Source of the DNA: Eggerthia catenaformis OT 569 = DSM 20559
GTDB taxonomy: Bacteria > Bacillota_I > Bacilli_A > Erysipelotrichales > Coprobacillaceae
DNA length: 50,000 bases
Direction of reading: 5' to 3'
Assembly: GCF_000340375.1 (NCBI RefSeq)
Contig: NZ_KB446651.1
Location: 1-50,000, forward strand
The translations under genes and the position numbers were made by a program. Of this stretch, positions 25,345 through 34,274 are shown one piece after another. Each line of letters starts with the position of its first letter. Position 1 is the first letter of the stretch. The notes under the pieces are model-generated. The model worked only from the letters and a program-made list of their open reading frames with translations. It was not told the DNA's origin and made no database searches.

Positions 25345-27636
25345 TTATTCTATAATCTTTAAAGCTTGAGCCATTTCAATACGTTTAATCTTAATAAATT
25401 CATAAATGAGAACTATTAAATAAGTAGCACTGCCATAAATAAACATTCTTATGAAAACACTATTAGAAATATAAAATGTGATCCAGCCGGACATTGTCCG
25501 CTTAAACGCCGCAATTATGAAAGGCTTAATACCGACATATGCCAAAGGTATAGTAAGAACAAGGAATAATAGAACCATTAGAGAAGTCGCTATTATATAC
25601 AATCCGGATATCTCAAGATCATCATATCCTAATACTTTAATAATCGAAATCGCATGACTGCTTTTTTCAATAATAAGCTTTGACAGGAGATAAATAAGTA
25701 TAACATATAATATCACTACCATAATACTATATATATTCACTAATGAACCCAAAGAGTGCTCTAATTGTACAGATATTTTTGTGAGTGTATCCAGATCAAT
25801 AACCGTACCGATATATTCATCTTTAATATCCTTGATAGCACTATTAGAAAAATATGCATTATAAAAGCTATTATCTAATCCCAATTTCTCATTTAAAGCT
25901 TTCTGATTCATAAAAATACAGACTGCTCCTGTATAATTATAAATACGCGTCACTGTAAAACGATATGATTTTGTATTATAAGGTTCATTAAGAATAATAC
26001 TATCTCCTTTTTTTAAATTATATTTCTCGGCATAGGAACGGCTAATAGCTATATCATTCTTTCCTATAGATATAAAACGGCTATTCTCTTTAACACCATA
26101 GACATTAATGTCCTCTATTTTACTGCCATCGCTTCCTGTTGTTTTTAATGAATAAATCATAAATTTTTCAGCATCTTTATTATGAGTAGATGTTTCATAT
26201 TGAAAGATATTTAAATGAATATATGAACTAATCATATCATCATTATTTGTGACTGAATAAGGAAGCTTTAAAATATACTGATATTTAGAGATCATATTAT
26301 CTTTAATCTCTTGTTGATAATTATCTATCATACTAGACATTCCTAGTGCAAATAACAAGAGAATATTAGCAAATAAAATACCTACAAACATAACTGTATA
26401 ATTAGAAATATTATTGAAAATAATACGTAATCTAAAACGATCAAAAAATGGTATTTTATCAGATAATCTTAATGTTCTTTTCTTATGTTTTCTTTTCAAA
26501 TCATTTCTAATAAATTTAAGCGGTGATAACGATAATTTATAAGATAATATAAAAAGATTAATAATCATCATCAGACAGATAGGCAATATTGTTGTAAAAA
26601 GAAATGCTTCTACATTCCATATTGTCTGATAAGAAGGTAATGAATAACTCTGATAATATAGGCCGGCCATCAAATCTTTAAAAAGGCTATAACCTAAGAT
26701 ATTCCCTATTAACGCTGATATCAGAGTTATCACAACAGGTAATGTCAGATAATGTATAATAAGTTCTTTTTTAGTATATCCGGATGCCATTAATGTTCCA
26801 ATAACCATTGCTTCCCGATCAATAGTATGAGAAATAGTAACCGCAAAAACAAATGCAATAATTACCAGTAAGATTCCAAGCAGTATTTCTATTGATGCTT
26901 TATCTCTGCCGAAATCTTCTCCGGTAAAGTTAATAGCCTGATTAAGATATCTTGGTACATACTCTTTAAGTGTAACTATCTTATTAATCGAACTCATAAG
27001 CGACTCAGATACTTCTTTTTCATTACTAGGCTTTTTATGATATGTCCATGCATATTCATAGTTTAATTTCTTTTGATTGCTTATAAATGTTTCTTTTGAA
27101 ACTATTCCTACTCCAAACTTAATAGAATCAAACATAGAATCTGAATTATTTTCAAATAATGCACTATAATCACTTAAAGCTACTAATCCTACTACCTTAT
27201 AATGTGACAATGAATCTCCCAGTTTAATCTTATTATTCTCGGCATAAAGTCTGTCAATAGCGATTTCATTCTTATTTTTAGGAAAAGTGCCTTTCATTAG
27301 GCAGGCTTTATTCACTTCATTTCTTGTCTGATAGATTCTTATTTTTGCCTTATTACTGAATTCTTCTTCATAAAAGTTTTGCTCATATAAATGAACATGA
27401 TGTTTTTCTATATTTATTTTCTGTCTTTGTGTAAGCGGAGATGAAATAATAAAATGTCCATCTTCTATATGATATTTTTCAAATGATTCATTATAAGCTT
27501 TAATCATACTATTATCAGCTACCAGGAATCCTGATACAAGACCTATAGTACTGATAAGTAAAGCTCCGATCACAAAATATTTGAATACTTCTTCTTTTAA
27601 TTGTCTCGGTAATCTTTTTAATAAAGGATTTCTCAT
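25345..27636 (-). CDS. FtsX/MacB-type ABC transporter permease
   Basis: The 763-residue protein has an N-terminal membrane segment (about 17-37), a large extracytoplasmic domain, a cluster of membrane helices at about 250-370, a second helix near 415-440, a second outer domain and three C-terminal helices: a duplicated FtsX-like layout. It starts directly after the ATPase stop codon, with GGAGTGG as ribosome binding site. Such permeases with a LolD-type ATPase usually expel antimicrobial peptides or act in envelope stress. The substrate is unknown. Confidence 0.88.
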   Translation of the reverse strand: MRNPLLKRLPRQLKEEVFKYFVIGALLISTIGLVSGFLVADNSMIKAYNESFEKYHIEDGHFIISSPLTQRQKINIEKHHVHLYEQNFYEEEFSNKAKIRIYQTRNEVNKACLMKGTFPKNKNEIAIDRLYAENNKIKLGDSLSHYKVVGLVALSDYSALFENNSDSMFDSIKFGVGIVSKETFISNQKKLNYEYAWTYHKKPSNEKEVSESLMSSINKIVTLKEYVPRYLNQAINFTGEDFGRDKASIEILLGILLVIIAFVFAVTISHTIDREAMVIGTLMASGYTKKELIIHYLTLPVVITLISALIGNILGYSLFKDLMAGLYYQSYSLPSYQTIWNVEAFLFTTILPICLMMIINLFILSYKLSLSPLKFIRNDLKRKHKKRTLRLSDKIPFFDRFRLRIIFNNISNYTVMFVGILFANILLLFALGMSSMIDNYQQEIKDNMISKYQYILKLPYSVTNNDDMISSYIHLNIFQYETSTHNKDAEKFMIYSLKTTGSDGSKIEDINVYGVKENSRFISIGKNDIAISRSYAEKYNLKKGDSIILNEPYNTKSYRFTVTRIYNYTGAVCIFMNQKALNEKLGLDNSFYNAYFSNSAIKDIKDEYIGTVIDLDTLTKISVQLEHSLGSLVNIYSIMVVILYVILIYLLSKLIIEKSSHAISIIKVLGYDDLEISGLYIIATSLMVLLFLVLTIPLAYVGIKPFIIAAFKRTMSGWITFYISNSVFIRMFIYGSATYLIVLIYEFIKIKRIEMAQALKIIE

Positions 27637-27637
27637 A

Positions 27638-28339
27638 TTACCACTCCAATTCGTCTACTGATTTTTTTGTTTTATTATAGTAAGAATCTTTAACATTCCC
27701 ATCATGTAATAAAATAACATGATCAGCCATATATTTAATAGAGTCATTATGAGTCACCATAAGAATTGTAGTATGATATGTTTCATTTAGTGACTGGATC
27801 AGTTTTAATATCTCTTTTGAAGTTGTATAATCTAAAGCACCTGTAGGTTCATCACACAGTAACAGTCCCGGATTTTTAACAACAGCCCTGCCAATAGCCG
27901 TTCTTTGTTGCTGTCCTCCGGATACCTGATTAGGCAGCTTATTCTTATGTGCTTCTAATCCAAGTACCTTTAGTAATTCTTTCATATCAAGAGGTTTCTT
28001 AGTTAAATAAGCACCTACCTCAATATTCTCCTTGATAGTCAAATTATTAATGAGATTATATTGCTGAAAAATAAATCCTAAGTTTTTTCGTCTATACTGT
28101 GCTAATTCTTTCTTATTTAATGTTTTTCGATAAATGCCATCAATGCAGATGCTTCCTGATGTCATATCATCAATACCGCCAATAATATTAAGTAGAGTTG
28201 ACTTCCCACACCCGCTGGGACCAAGTAAAACACAAAATTCACCTTTTTCAATATTAAGGTTAATACCCTTTAAAACTTCAACAAGATTATCTCCCACCTG
28301 ATAATTCTTTTTAAGATCTTTTACTTCCATATATGACAT
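27638..28339 (-). CDS. LolD/MacB-type ABC ATP-binding protein
   Basis: The 233-residue ATPase has Walker A (GPSGCGKST), the signature VSGGQQQRTAIGRA and Walker B (LLLCDEPTGALD). I use ATG 28339, with GAGGG 6 bp upstream, in place of the TTG at 28357 which overlaps the operator palindrome. It is the first gene of a run with the permease, ispD and map. A promoter with a palindrome sits 20-65 bp upstream. Confidence 0.92.
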   Translation of the reverse strand: MSYMEVKDLKKNYQVGDNLVEVLKGINLNIEKGEFCVLLGPSGCGKSTLLNIIGGIDDMTSGSICIDGIYRKTLNKKELAQYRRKNLGFIFQQYNLINNLTIKENIEVGAYLTKKPLDMKELLKVLGLEAHKNKLPNQVSGGQQQRTAIGRAVVKNPGLLLCDEPTGALDYTTSKEILKLIQSLNETYHTTILMVTHNDSIKYMADHVILLHDGNVKDSYYNKTKKSVDELEW

Positions 28340-28356
28340 ATAAATCCCTCTTTTCA

Positions 28357-28405
28357 AGTTAGTATTTACTAACTAGATTATGCTCTCTTTATTATTATAA
28401 GTCAA
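28357..28405 (-). promoter_or_regulatory. Promoter and operator of the ABC operon
   Basis: On the minus strand TTGACT (28405-28400) and CATAAT (28382-28377) are 17 bp apart. Just downstream lies the inverted repeat AGTTAGTA/TACTAACT (28357-28364, 28367-28374). This is a good repressor site, yet no regulator gene is adjacent, so the repressor is encoded elsewhere. Confidence 0.75.
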
Positions 28406-28540
28406 CTAAGAGAATAAAAATAGATAGTCCGATATGTACTATAAATTATCGTAAAAACAATTAATTTTACCAGTTCCTAATTATAAATAGATTGATAAAG
28501 CTCATACTCTAATATATACCAAAAAAGAATAACATAATCG

Positions 28541-29344
28541 TTATTCTTCTTCCAATAGTCTTTCAACCGTCTGTAATACTCCACTATCATCATTTGAGGG
28601 AGCAATATATCTGGCAGCTGCTTTCGCCTGCTCCGATCCATTAGCCATAGCATAAGAATATTTAGCCAGTCTTAATAATTCGACATCATTTCCGCCATCA
28701 CCAAATCCGGCTAAATCATCAGGTGATATATCCCATCTTTCTAAAAGATATTCTAAAGCACTTCCTTTATTGATCCCTTTCGCAATAATATCAATATTAC
28801 CATGTCCGCTTGTTACGGCCCGCACCTTATCACCTAAAATAATATTAAGCTGTTCGCATATTTCCATTGTCTTTTCAATAGGAGTATTAAATGAAAACTT
28901 CATAAAATGATCATCCGGTAATATATCAAAAGAATCTACTTCTTTTAAACGGTAATAATAAATCGCAAAGTCATCCTTTGCTTCCTGAGATGCTTTCTTT
29001 AGAATATAAGCCGATTCTTCACCACATAGCACCAGCTCATCATCCAATTTTTCATTCTTTAAATAATCTAATACTTTTCTAACTAATTCATTATCTAATC
29101 TGACACTTCTAATGAATTGATCATTTTCTACAAAATAAGCTCCATTTTCTCCTACAAAAGTAATCTGATCTTCTAATCCTTTAAAGAAAGATTTTATCTG
29201 ATAATACTGATTACCGGATATGATAACCAGCTTTACTCCTTTCTTTCTCATTTTCTCAAATACTGCTTTAAATTGTTCTCTATTATAATCATTATGAGAA
29301 TTTAAAAAAGTCCCATCCATATCTGTTGCTACTACTTTAATCAT
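28541..29344 (-). CDS. Cof-type HAD phosphatase 1
   Basis: The 267-residue protein has the HAD nucleophile motif DMDGTF (Asp8, Asp10), motif II in VIISGN, and GFGDGGNDVELL near the C terminus, with a type IIB cap. Such enzymes dephosphorylate sugar phosphates, pyridoxal phosphate or flavin precursors; the substrate is not predictable. I chose ATG 29344, which has AGGAGG 7 bp upstream, over an in-frame start at 29404. It is divergent from a second Cof-type gene. Confidence 0.93.
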   Translation of the reverse strand: MIKVVATDMDGTFLNSHNDYNREQFKAVFEKMRKKGVKLVIISGNQYYQIKSFFKGLEDQITFVGENGAYFVENDQFIRSVRLDNELVRKVLDYLKNEKLDDELVLCGEESAYILKKASQEAKDDFAIYYYRLKEVDSFDILPDDHFMKFSFNTPIEKTMEICEQLNIILGDKVRAVTSGHGNIDIIAKGINKGSALEYLLERWDISPDDLAGFGDGGNDVELLRLAKYSYAMANGSEQAKAAARYIAPSNDDSGVLQTVERLLEEE

Positions 29345-29498
29345 AATTATTCCTCCTGTTCTCAGTCTATAAGAAAAGCAATACTCATGTAAAGATTTTT
29401 TCATATTTTGAATTCTTTCATTTTATTAAGCAGATAAGCAAAAAGAAACTCTTTATCTTATTAGGGATATTTAATATAATGAAGCAAGAGGTGAAACT

Positions 29499-30272
29499 AT
29501 GATTCCTAAAATAATATTTTTTGATATTGACGGTACTTTAAAAAGCTTTAGCAAAAAAACTATAGCTCCGATTATTATTGATACATTAAATAAACTGAAA
29601 AAAAAGGATATTAAGATCTTTATTTCAACCGGCAGACCGCCCTTTATGATTCCCCATTTTGAAGGAATAGAATTTGATGGGTATATATGTTTTAACGGTT
29701 CATACTGCTATGATAATCAGCAGGTGCTGTTCAAGCATCCTATTAACAAAAGTGATATTAAACAGGTTATATCTAACGGAAAGAAAATGGGCCTTCCTAT
29801 TATGCTTTCAGGAGCTAAACGTTTTGGCGCTAATTTCTATAATAAAAACTTATCTGATTATGTCAAAATATCTAAAGATGTTGATATTGTGATCGATGAT
29901 TATGATGATTTGCTTGAAGAAGATATTTTTCAAATGATGGCAGGAGGGAGAGAAGAAATAGATCTTCCTCTATTAGAAAATACTAAAACTTTAAAAATAG
30001 TCAGATGGTGGGATAGAGCTAATGATATTATTTCTAAAGAATGTGGCAAGTCCCAAGGAATTAAAGGAATTCTTGATATTTATCATTTTAATCGTGAAGA
30101 AACCATGGCCTTCGGTGATGGTGGGAATGATCTGGATATGCTGGAATATGCAGGTGTCGGTATAGCCATGGGTAATGCGATGGATCATGTTAAACAGGCT
30201 GCCGATTATGTCACTGATGATGTGGATCATGACGGCATCTATACTGCTTTAAAGCATTTTCATATTATTTAA
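29499..30272 (+). CDS. Cof-type HAD phosphatase 2
   Basis: The 257-residue protein has DIDGTL (Asp9, Asp11), ISTGRPP and FGDGGNDLDML, plus a small cap domain, like YwtE/YkrA-type sugar phosphatases. AGAGGTG precedes the ATG. It is transcribed divergently from the other HAD gene and closed by a hairpin terminator. Specific substrate unknown. Confidence 0.93.
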   Translation: MIPKIIFFDIDGTLKSFSKKTIAPIIIDTLNKLKKKDIKIFISTGRPPFMIPHFEGIEFDGYICFNGSYCYDNQQVLFKHPINKSDIKQVISNGKKMGLPIMLSGAKRFGANFYNKNLSDYVKISKDVDIVIDDYDDLLEEDIFQMMAGGREEIDLPLLENTKTLKIVRWWDRANDIISKECGKSQGIKGILDIYHFNREETMAFGDGGNDLDMLEYAGVGIAMGNAMDHVKQAADYVTDDVDHDGIYTALKHFHII

Positions 30273-30339
30273 AGATCGGTGAAACTGCTATTATATATAC
30301 GTAATAATCATTAAAAAATTACATTAAAGTAAATGAAAA

Positions 30340-30386
30340 TAAAAAAGATAAGCAGACAGGATGTTTCCTCTCTACTTATCTTTTTA
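30340..30386. terminator. Terminator after HAD gene 2
   Basis: AAAAGATAAG (ending at 30352) pairs with CTTATCTTTT (from 30375), a stem usable in both directions with T/A runs on each side. Between it and 30599 I see nothing further except AT-rich sequence. Confidence 0.75.
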
Positions 30387-30599
30387 TATGCGTCATTTCA
30401 GCGACTCTTAATCCTGAAAGAAGCAGTATACCAAATAATATTTTATTCAAAATATATTATTAATAGTCATACTCCTAGTATTCAAGAAAAATAATATAAA
30501 TTATATGATCAATCTTGCCTGTTATAAGCTTAGTAAGTCTTTTATGAAATTGCTTCATAAAATTGATAATTAAAAAGCCGTCATATAACTGCTTTAAAA

Positions 30600-31175
30600 C
30601 TATAATAAATCATTATGAATAAGAACACCCATATAAGTTCCTTTTTTAAATAATGAATTACTAACTCCCCAGGCAATAGCTGAACAAGCTAAAGATCCTG
30701 CTTTTTTTGTTTTAATGCTTCTGGCATCTAAAATAATACCTGAAGGAAATAATTCACCATTTAAATATTCATAGACGTCTTCCGCTTTGCCGGATTCTAC
30801 TAATTTCATTAAATATTTTGCATTAGTATCCCACCATTCAGAAGGTTTACAGTCAGAGCCATGAACTCTCATCTCTCCTACTGAAAGCTTCTGTGAACAG
30901 ATATCTCTAAGTCTTTCTAAAACATCTTCTTGGATAATACCATCCTTAATAGAATAAGCATAATAAGCACAAGCCACACCATCATCATCTGCTTCTTTAA
31001 TAAGGTAGAGATTAGAAACACCTCTTTCTTTATACTTCTTCCACTTACTTGCTATTTTATTTAATTTAGAATTGTTGTAGCGAGTAGAATTACCGGTTTC
31101 TAAAGCTGCTTCCAGCTCTTTTAAATCAATATCTTTCTTTTCCCAATTATCAACAAAATTAATTCTTATATCCAT
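30600..31175 (-). CDS. Unrecognised soluble protein of a three-gene cluster
   Basis: The 191-residue protein has no signal peptide or membrane segment and an acidic-basic mix (MDIRINFVDNWEKKDIDLKE at the N terminus). A central WWDTNAKYLMKLVESG stretch and a C-terminal part with small residues (GSLACSAIAWGVSNS) suggest a globular enzyme-like or binding fold, but I cannot name it. Its ATG overlaps the stop of the preceding gene (TAATG), so it is made together with the membrane protein upstream. No regulatory gene is near. Function unknown. Confidence 0.7.
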   Translation of the reverse strand: MDIRINFVDNWEKKDIDLKELEAALETGNSTRYNNSKLNKIASKWKKYKERGVSNLYLIKEADDDGVACAYYAYSIKDGIIQEDVLERLRDICSQKLSVGEMRVHGSDCKPSEWWDTNAKYLMKLVESGKAEDVYEYLNGELFPSGIILDARSIKTKKAGSLACSAIAWGVSNSLFKKGTYMGVLIHNDLL

Positions 31176-31642
31176 TATAAATTATCCTCCTCATAATCTT
31201 CTTGCCAAGAAGCTAATGTATCATTATCAAAAACAAGTACTGTATTCTTATAATCCTCTACCACTAATTCACAACAGAAAGGACCTTTTTTCTTATAATA
31301 AGGTGATACTCCCGAACGAGCCTTTATGGAGAACTGTACCTGATAATAACCGGGTAAAAGCAACAGAGAAGGTATCATAATCTCATCAGAAAAAAAAGCA
31401 TCATACCATTGTCTACCATCCATAGTTACTTTAACATCATAAAAATCACCATATCCATGATCAATACGTAGATAAACTTTAGATAAGATACCATCTTCTT
31501 TCATTATTTTAATTTGCTTAAATGATTTTTTCCTCTTTTTCTGGGAATAAATTAAATATATCATACTGATAAAAAAGAAGATAGTTAATATCAAAAAAAC
31601 AATCCAAGGTTTATCGGCTATTATACTGATAACTTTTTTCAC
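31175..31642 (-). CDS. Single-pass membrane protein, unrecognised (155 aa)
   Basis: One N-terminal membrane helix (about residues 13-33, PWIVFLILTIFFFISMIYLI) is followed by a basic stretch and a beta-rich domain of about 110 residues (KVYLRIDHGYGDFYDVKVTM, GYYQVQFSIKARSG). The topology suggests the soluble domain is cytoplasmic, because KKRKKSFKQ follows the helix. The start is GTG at 31642 with AAGGAG 7 bp upstream; a 30-bp palindrome lies right before that site. It is the middle gene of the cluster. Function unknown. Confidence 0.7.
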   Translation of the reverse strand: MKKVISIIADKPWIVFLILTIFFFISMIYLIYSQKKRKKSFKQIKIMKEDGILSKVYLRIDHGYGDFYDVKVTMDGRQWYDAFFSDEIMIPSLLLLPGYYQVQFSIKARSGVSPYYKKKGPFCCELVVEDYKNTVLVFDNDTLASWQEDYEEDNL

Positions 31643-31655
31643 TAATATTCTCCTT

Positions 31656-31685
31656 TATTTCTATAGAATATATTCTATAGAAATA
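31656..31685. repeat. Perfect 30-bp palindrome before a ribosome binding site
   Basis: The arms are TATTTCTATAGAATA (31656-31670) and its exact reverse complement (31671-31685). On the minus strand it ends one base before the AAAGGAG of the next gene. No T run follows, so it is not a terminator. It may be an operator or an RNA stem acting on translation. Confidence 0.9.
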
Positions 31686-31705
31686 TTTTATTAATGTCAA
31701 TATGA

Positions 31706-32740
31706 TTACCATTCCCATACTATATGTTGTGCCCTTACTTCATATTGATAAGGATCTCCATTTTTATGAAATTTTCCTTCAATTGTATATCTTTTCCATA
31801 ATACATAACTATGTGTCTGCATTTGTAGACTAAAAGAATAATAGCCCATCTGTTCTCTGTAGTCTGCAGGCTTTAATGAAAAAACATCTATTATTTTATT
31901 GTTTTTAAAATCGGAATATTTTAATTTAAAAATATTTTTATTATTAATCTTAATTGCACTTAACTGTCTGCCGGTACCGGAAATATTATAATAGGTTATT
32001 ACACAATCTTTAAGCTTATCGGAAGCTTTCCAAGTAGGAGTCAAACTAACCGTGCCATAAGACTGCCCATTACGAGTTAATTCAACTAATTCTCCATAAT
32101 AGAGACGATTATCTTTATAATTAATAATCTTATCATCAGGTTTCTTGTTATAAAACTGAAAACCCTCCTTTAAAAGTTCTGAAGCTTTTGTAACACCAAT
32201 AGTCAATCGGCTTTCTGCAATCTGAATTTCAACCGGCTTTACCGGAAATCCGGTTACAAACATAGTTCCTGTAAACATAAAAGATACAATAACAACCATA
32301 GTCATTATTACATGACTCGGAGCATAATTAAGATAGCCACCTGATATTTTTTTGACTACTCTTAAAATAAAAATACTTATTTTTAAAAGCTGTCCTAACA
32401 TCAATAAAATAACTGTAAAAAGAAACTCTAACTTAAAACAAAAATATATTGCTGAAAAAACATAATATCCTCTTTGTCGCAATACAATAAATACAATACC
32501 GTTTATCAATAACATACTTAATAGAAAAATATGTACTTCCCTTAAAGCACAGTCATCTGCAATATTTACATAAGGATTCGCTTCTCTTCCTTTCAATATA
32601 TCTCCAAGCTTACATATCCATAAAGGTAATTCCTGATTATTCTTCACCAAGCTTCTAAGTTTAAAATACATAAATATAGTCAATCCGATAAATATGAATA
32701 TAATAAAATGAAAAAATAATACTGCTATAAAAAGTCCCAT
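31706..32740 (-). CDS. Polytopic membrane protein, unrecognised (344 aa)
   Basis: Four hydrophobic regions lie in the first half (about residues 3-28, 65-88, 95-128 and 145-168), followed by a C-terminal domain of about 170 residues with beta-like pattern, probably outside the cell. I chose ATG 32740 because GGGG precedes it by 7 bp; the TTG at 32746 is the alternative. First gene of the cluster that continues after the palindrome. I do not recognise a family. A role at the envelope is all that can be inferred. Confidence 0.7.
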   Translation of the reverse strand: MGLFIAVLFFHFIIFIFIGLTIFMYFKLRSLVKNNQELPLWICKLGDILKGREANPYVNIADDCALREVHIFLLSMLLINGIVFIVLRQRGYYVFSAIYFCFKLEFLFTVILLMLGQLLKISIFILRVVKKISGGYLNYAPSHVIMTMVVIVSFMFTGTMFVTGFPVKPVEIQIAESRLTIGVTKASELLKEGFQFYNKKPDDKIINYKDNRLYYGELVELTRNGQSYGTVSLTPTWKASDKLKDCVITYYNISGTGRQLSAIKINNKNIFKLKYSDFKNNKIIDVFSLKPADYREQMGYYSFSLQMQTHSYVLWKRYTIEGKFHKNGDPYQYEVRAQHIVWEW

Positions 32741-32810
32741 TATCAATCCCCTATTCTATCTGAGTATATTCAATATAATAAATACTAAAGAGATTTTCAA
32801 TCCATTTTTT

Positions 32811-33905
32811 CTAATCTATTTCTTCCGATAATCGATAAAGATTTAAAGCATATATTTTAGCATTTGTAATAATATCTTCTATTCTCATCCACTCATTAGG
32901 ATTGTGTCCTATTCCTTTCTGCCCCGGGAATGAAGGACCGAATGGTACAATATGAAGCATAATTTTTGCATAAGTCCCTCCTGTTGTAGTTACGGGAGTT
33001 CCATCATTTCCGGTAACATCCTCATAAGTTTCTTTCATAATAGTAACCATTTTACTATCTTTATTAAAATATACAGAATCATAATTAGATATAAGCTCAA
33101 CAGCCAAGTTTATTTTTTCTTGTAATAAACTTATTATCTTATCAATAGTAATTCCTGAAGGATAGCTAACTGCTAATTCAAATATATTATTATCAAGCAG
33201 CTGGTAATTTCTTGTTTCTAGCTGACCAAACTTCTGACTATAATAATCTATACCTCATTTTATGCCGGTATGATCAGCATTTAAGATATATTTATTCATA
33301 AAATCAAATAAATCATGTGTAGAGGAAGCATGAAAATGAATCAAAGCTCTTCCTCTTTCAGCATAAACTACAGGATACTTACAATCCGGTGTGAATCCGG
33401 CAATAGGAGGTATTTCTTTTGTCAGATAATACTTAAGATCATTAAAAGCAGTTTCTTCATTGCAACCAAAAATAATACGTATTTCATGACGAGGTTTATA
33501 TCCTAGTTCTTTTAAAGCATAAAGAGCGTAAAGACAACTTAAGATAGGTCCTTTATTATCTAATATTCCTCTGCTATAAATATATCCATTTTCTTCATAA
33601 GCACTAAATGGAGGATGCTTCCATCCTTCACCTACAGGCACAACATCCAGATGACCTATAGCACATATATAATCCTGACTATCCCTTTTTCCTAAACTGG
33701 CATAACCCATATAATAATCAATATTTTTTGTATAGAATCCTAAATGATCAGCTAATATTAATGTTCAATTCAGTGCTTCTTTAATATCTTTACCAAACAT
33801 TTCCGGTGATAACTGTACGCTCGGTATTTGTACAATAGTCTTAATTCCTTCAATCATTTCCCTGGAAATCTGATCAACTTTATTAAAAATAACTGTATTA
33901 TCCAT
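32811..33905 (-). pseudogene. M20-family dipeptidase (PepV-like), broken
   Basis: Reading from ATG 33905 (GGAGG upstream) one frame runs to TAG at 32811-32813 but is interrupted by TGA at 33765-33767 and at 33255-33257. The intact pieces show M20 features: GHLDVVP with the metal-binding His, GILDNKGP, GCNEET with the catalytic Glu region, and GPSFPGQKGIGHNPNEW at the end. Total length (364 codons) is well below the ~460 of PepV, indicating an internal loss in the lid domain. PepV-type enzymes cleave dipeptides in the cytoplasm. The three defects make it nonfunctional. Confidence 0.88.
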
Positions 33906-33993
33906 GTTATTTAGCCTCCAAAGGTAGCATACGTGTTTTCATATACTCATCCATCCATTCTTTTGATGCTTCTTTAAAAAGACAATGATCATC

Positions 33994-34274
33994 CTAATAC
34001 TCTACTAAGAATACGGTTAGTTTGAGCTTTTCTGTAGCAACTACAAAAGAGAATCCTTCAATATTTGTATCACATCTCCATTCTCCTTTATTATTAATAG
34101 CAATTAAAGACATATCTCCGGCTTTTCCCCTTCTTTTTATTAACTCATCATTAAACATGCTGACGGCCTGTTCACAAGCTTGCTGTGGTGATAAGCCTTC
34201 CTTCATTAAGCGAACAATTTCATAGGAGATACAGCCTTTCATCACATCTTCTCCAAGTCCTGTTGCGGCAGCTT
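33994..34274 (-). pseudogene. Glycosylasparaginase-type Ntn hydrolase, C-terminal remnant
   Basis: The frame covers ATGLGEDVMKGCISYEIVRLM through FVVATEKLKLTVFLVEY, which is the C-terminal half of N4-(beta-GlcNAc)-asparaginase/isoaspartyl peptidase proteins. The N-terminal half with the autocleavage Thr is missing: upstream of about 34270 the sequence changes to a MobA/MobL relaxase on the other strand. After the TAG at 33994-33996 the same frame continues 28 codons (WMDEYMKTRMLPLEAK) up to the dipeptidase start, which may be further decayed coding sequence. The gene is dead. Confidence 0.8.

Noticed and set aside
32811-33905. UGA read as Trp, as in Mollicutes
   Set aside because: Intact genes in the window encode Trp with TGG at conserved positions and some end in TGA (for example the rhodanese gene), so a changed code is not supported.
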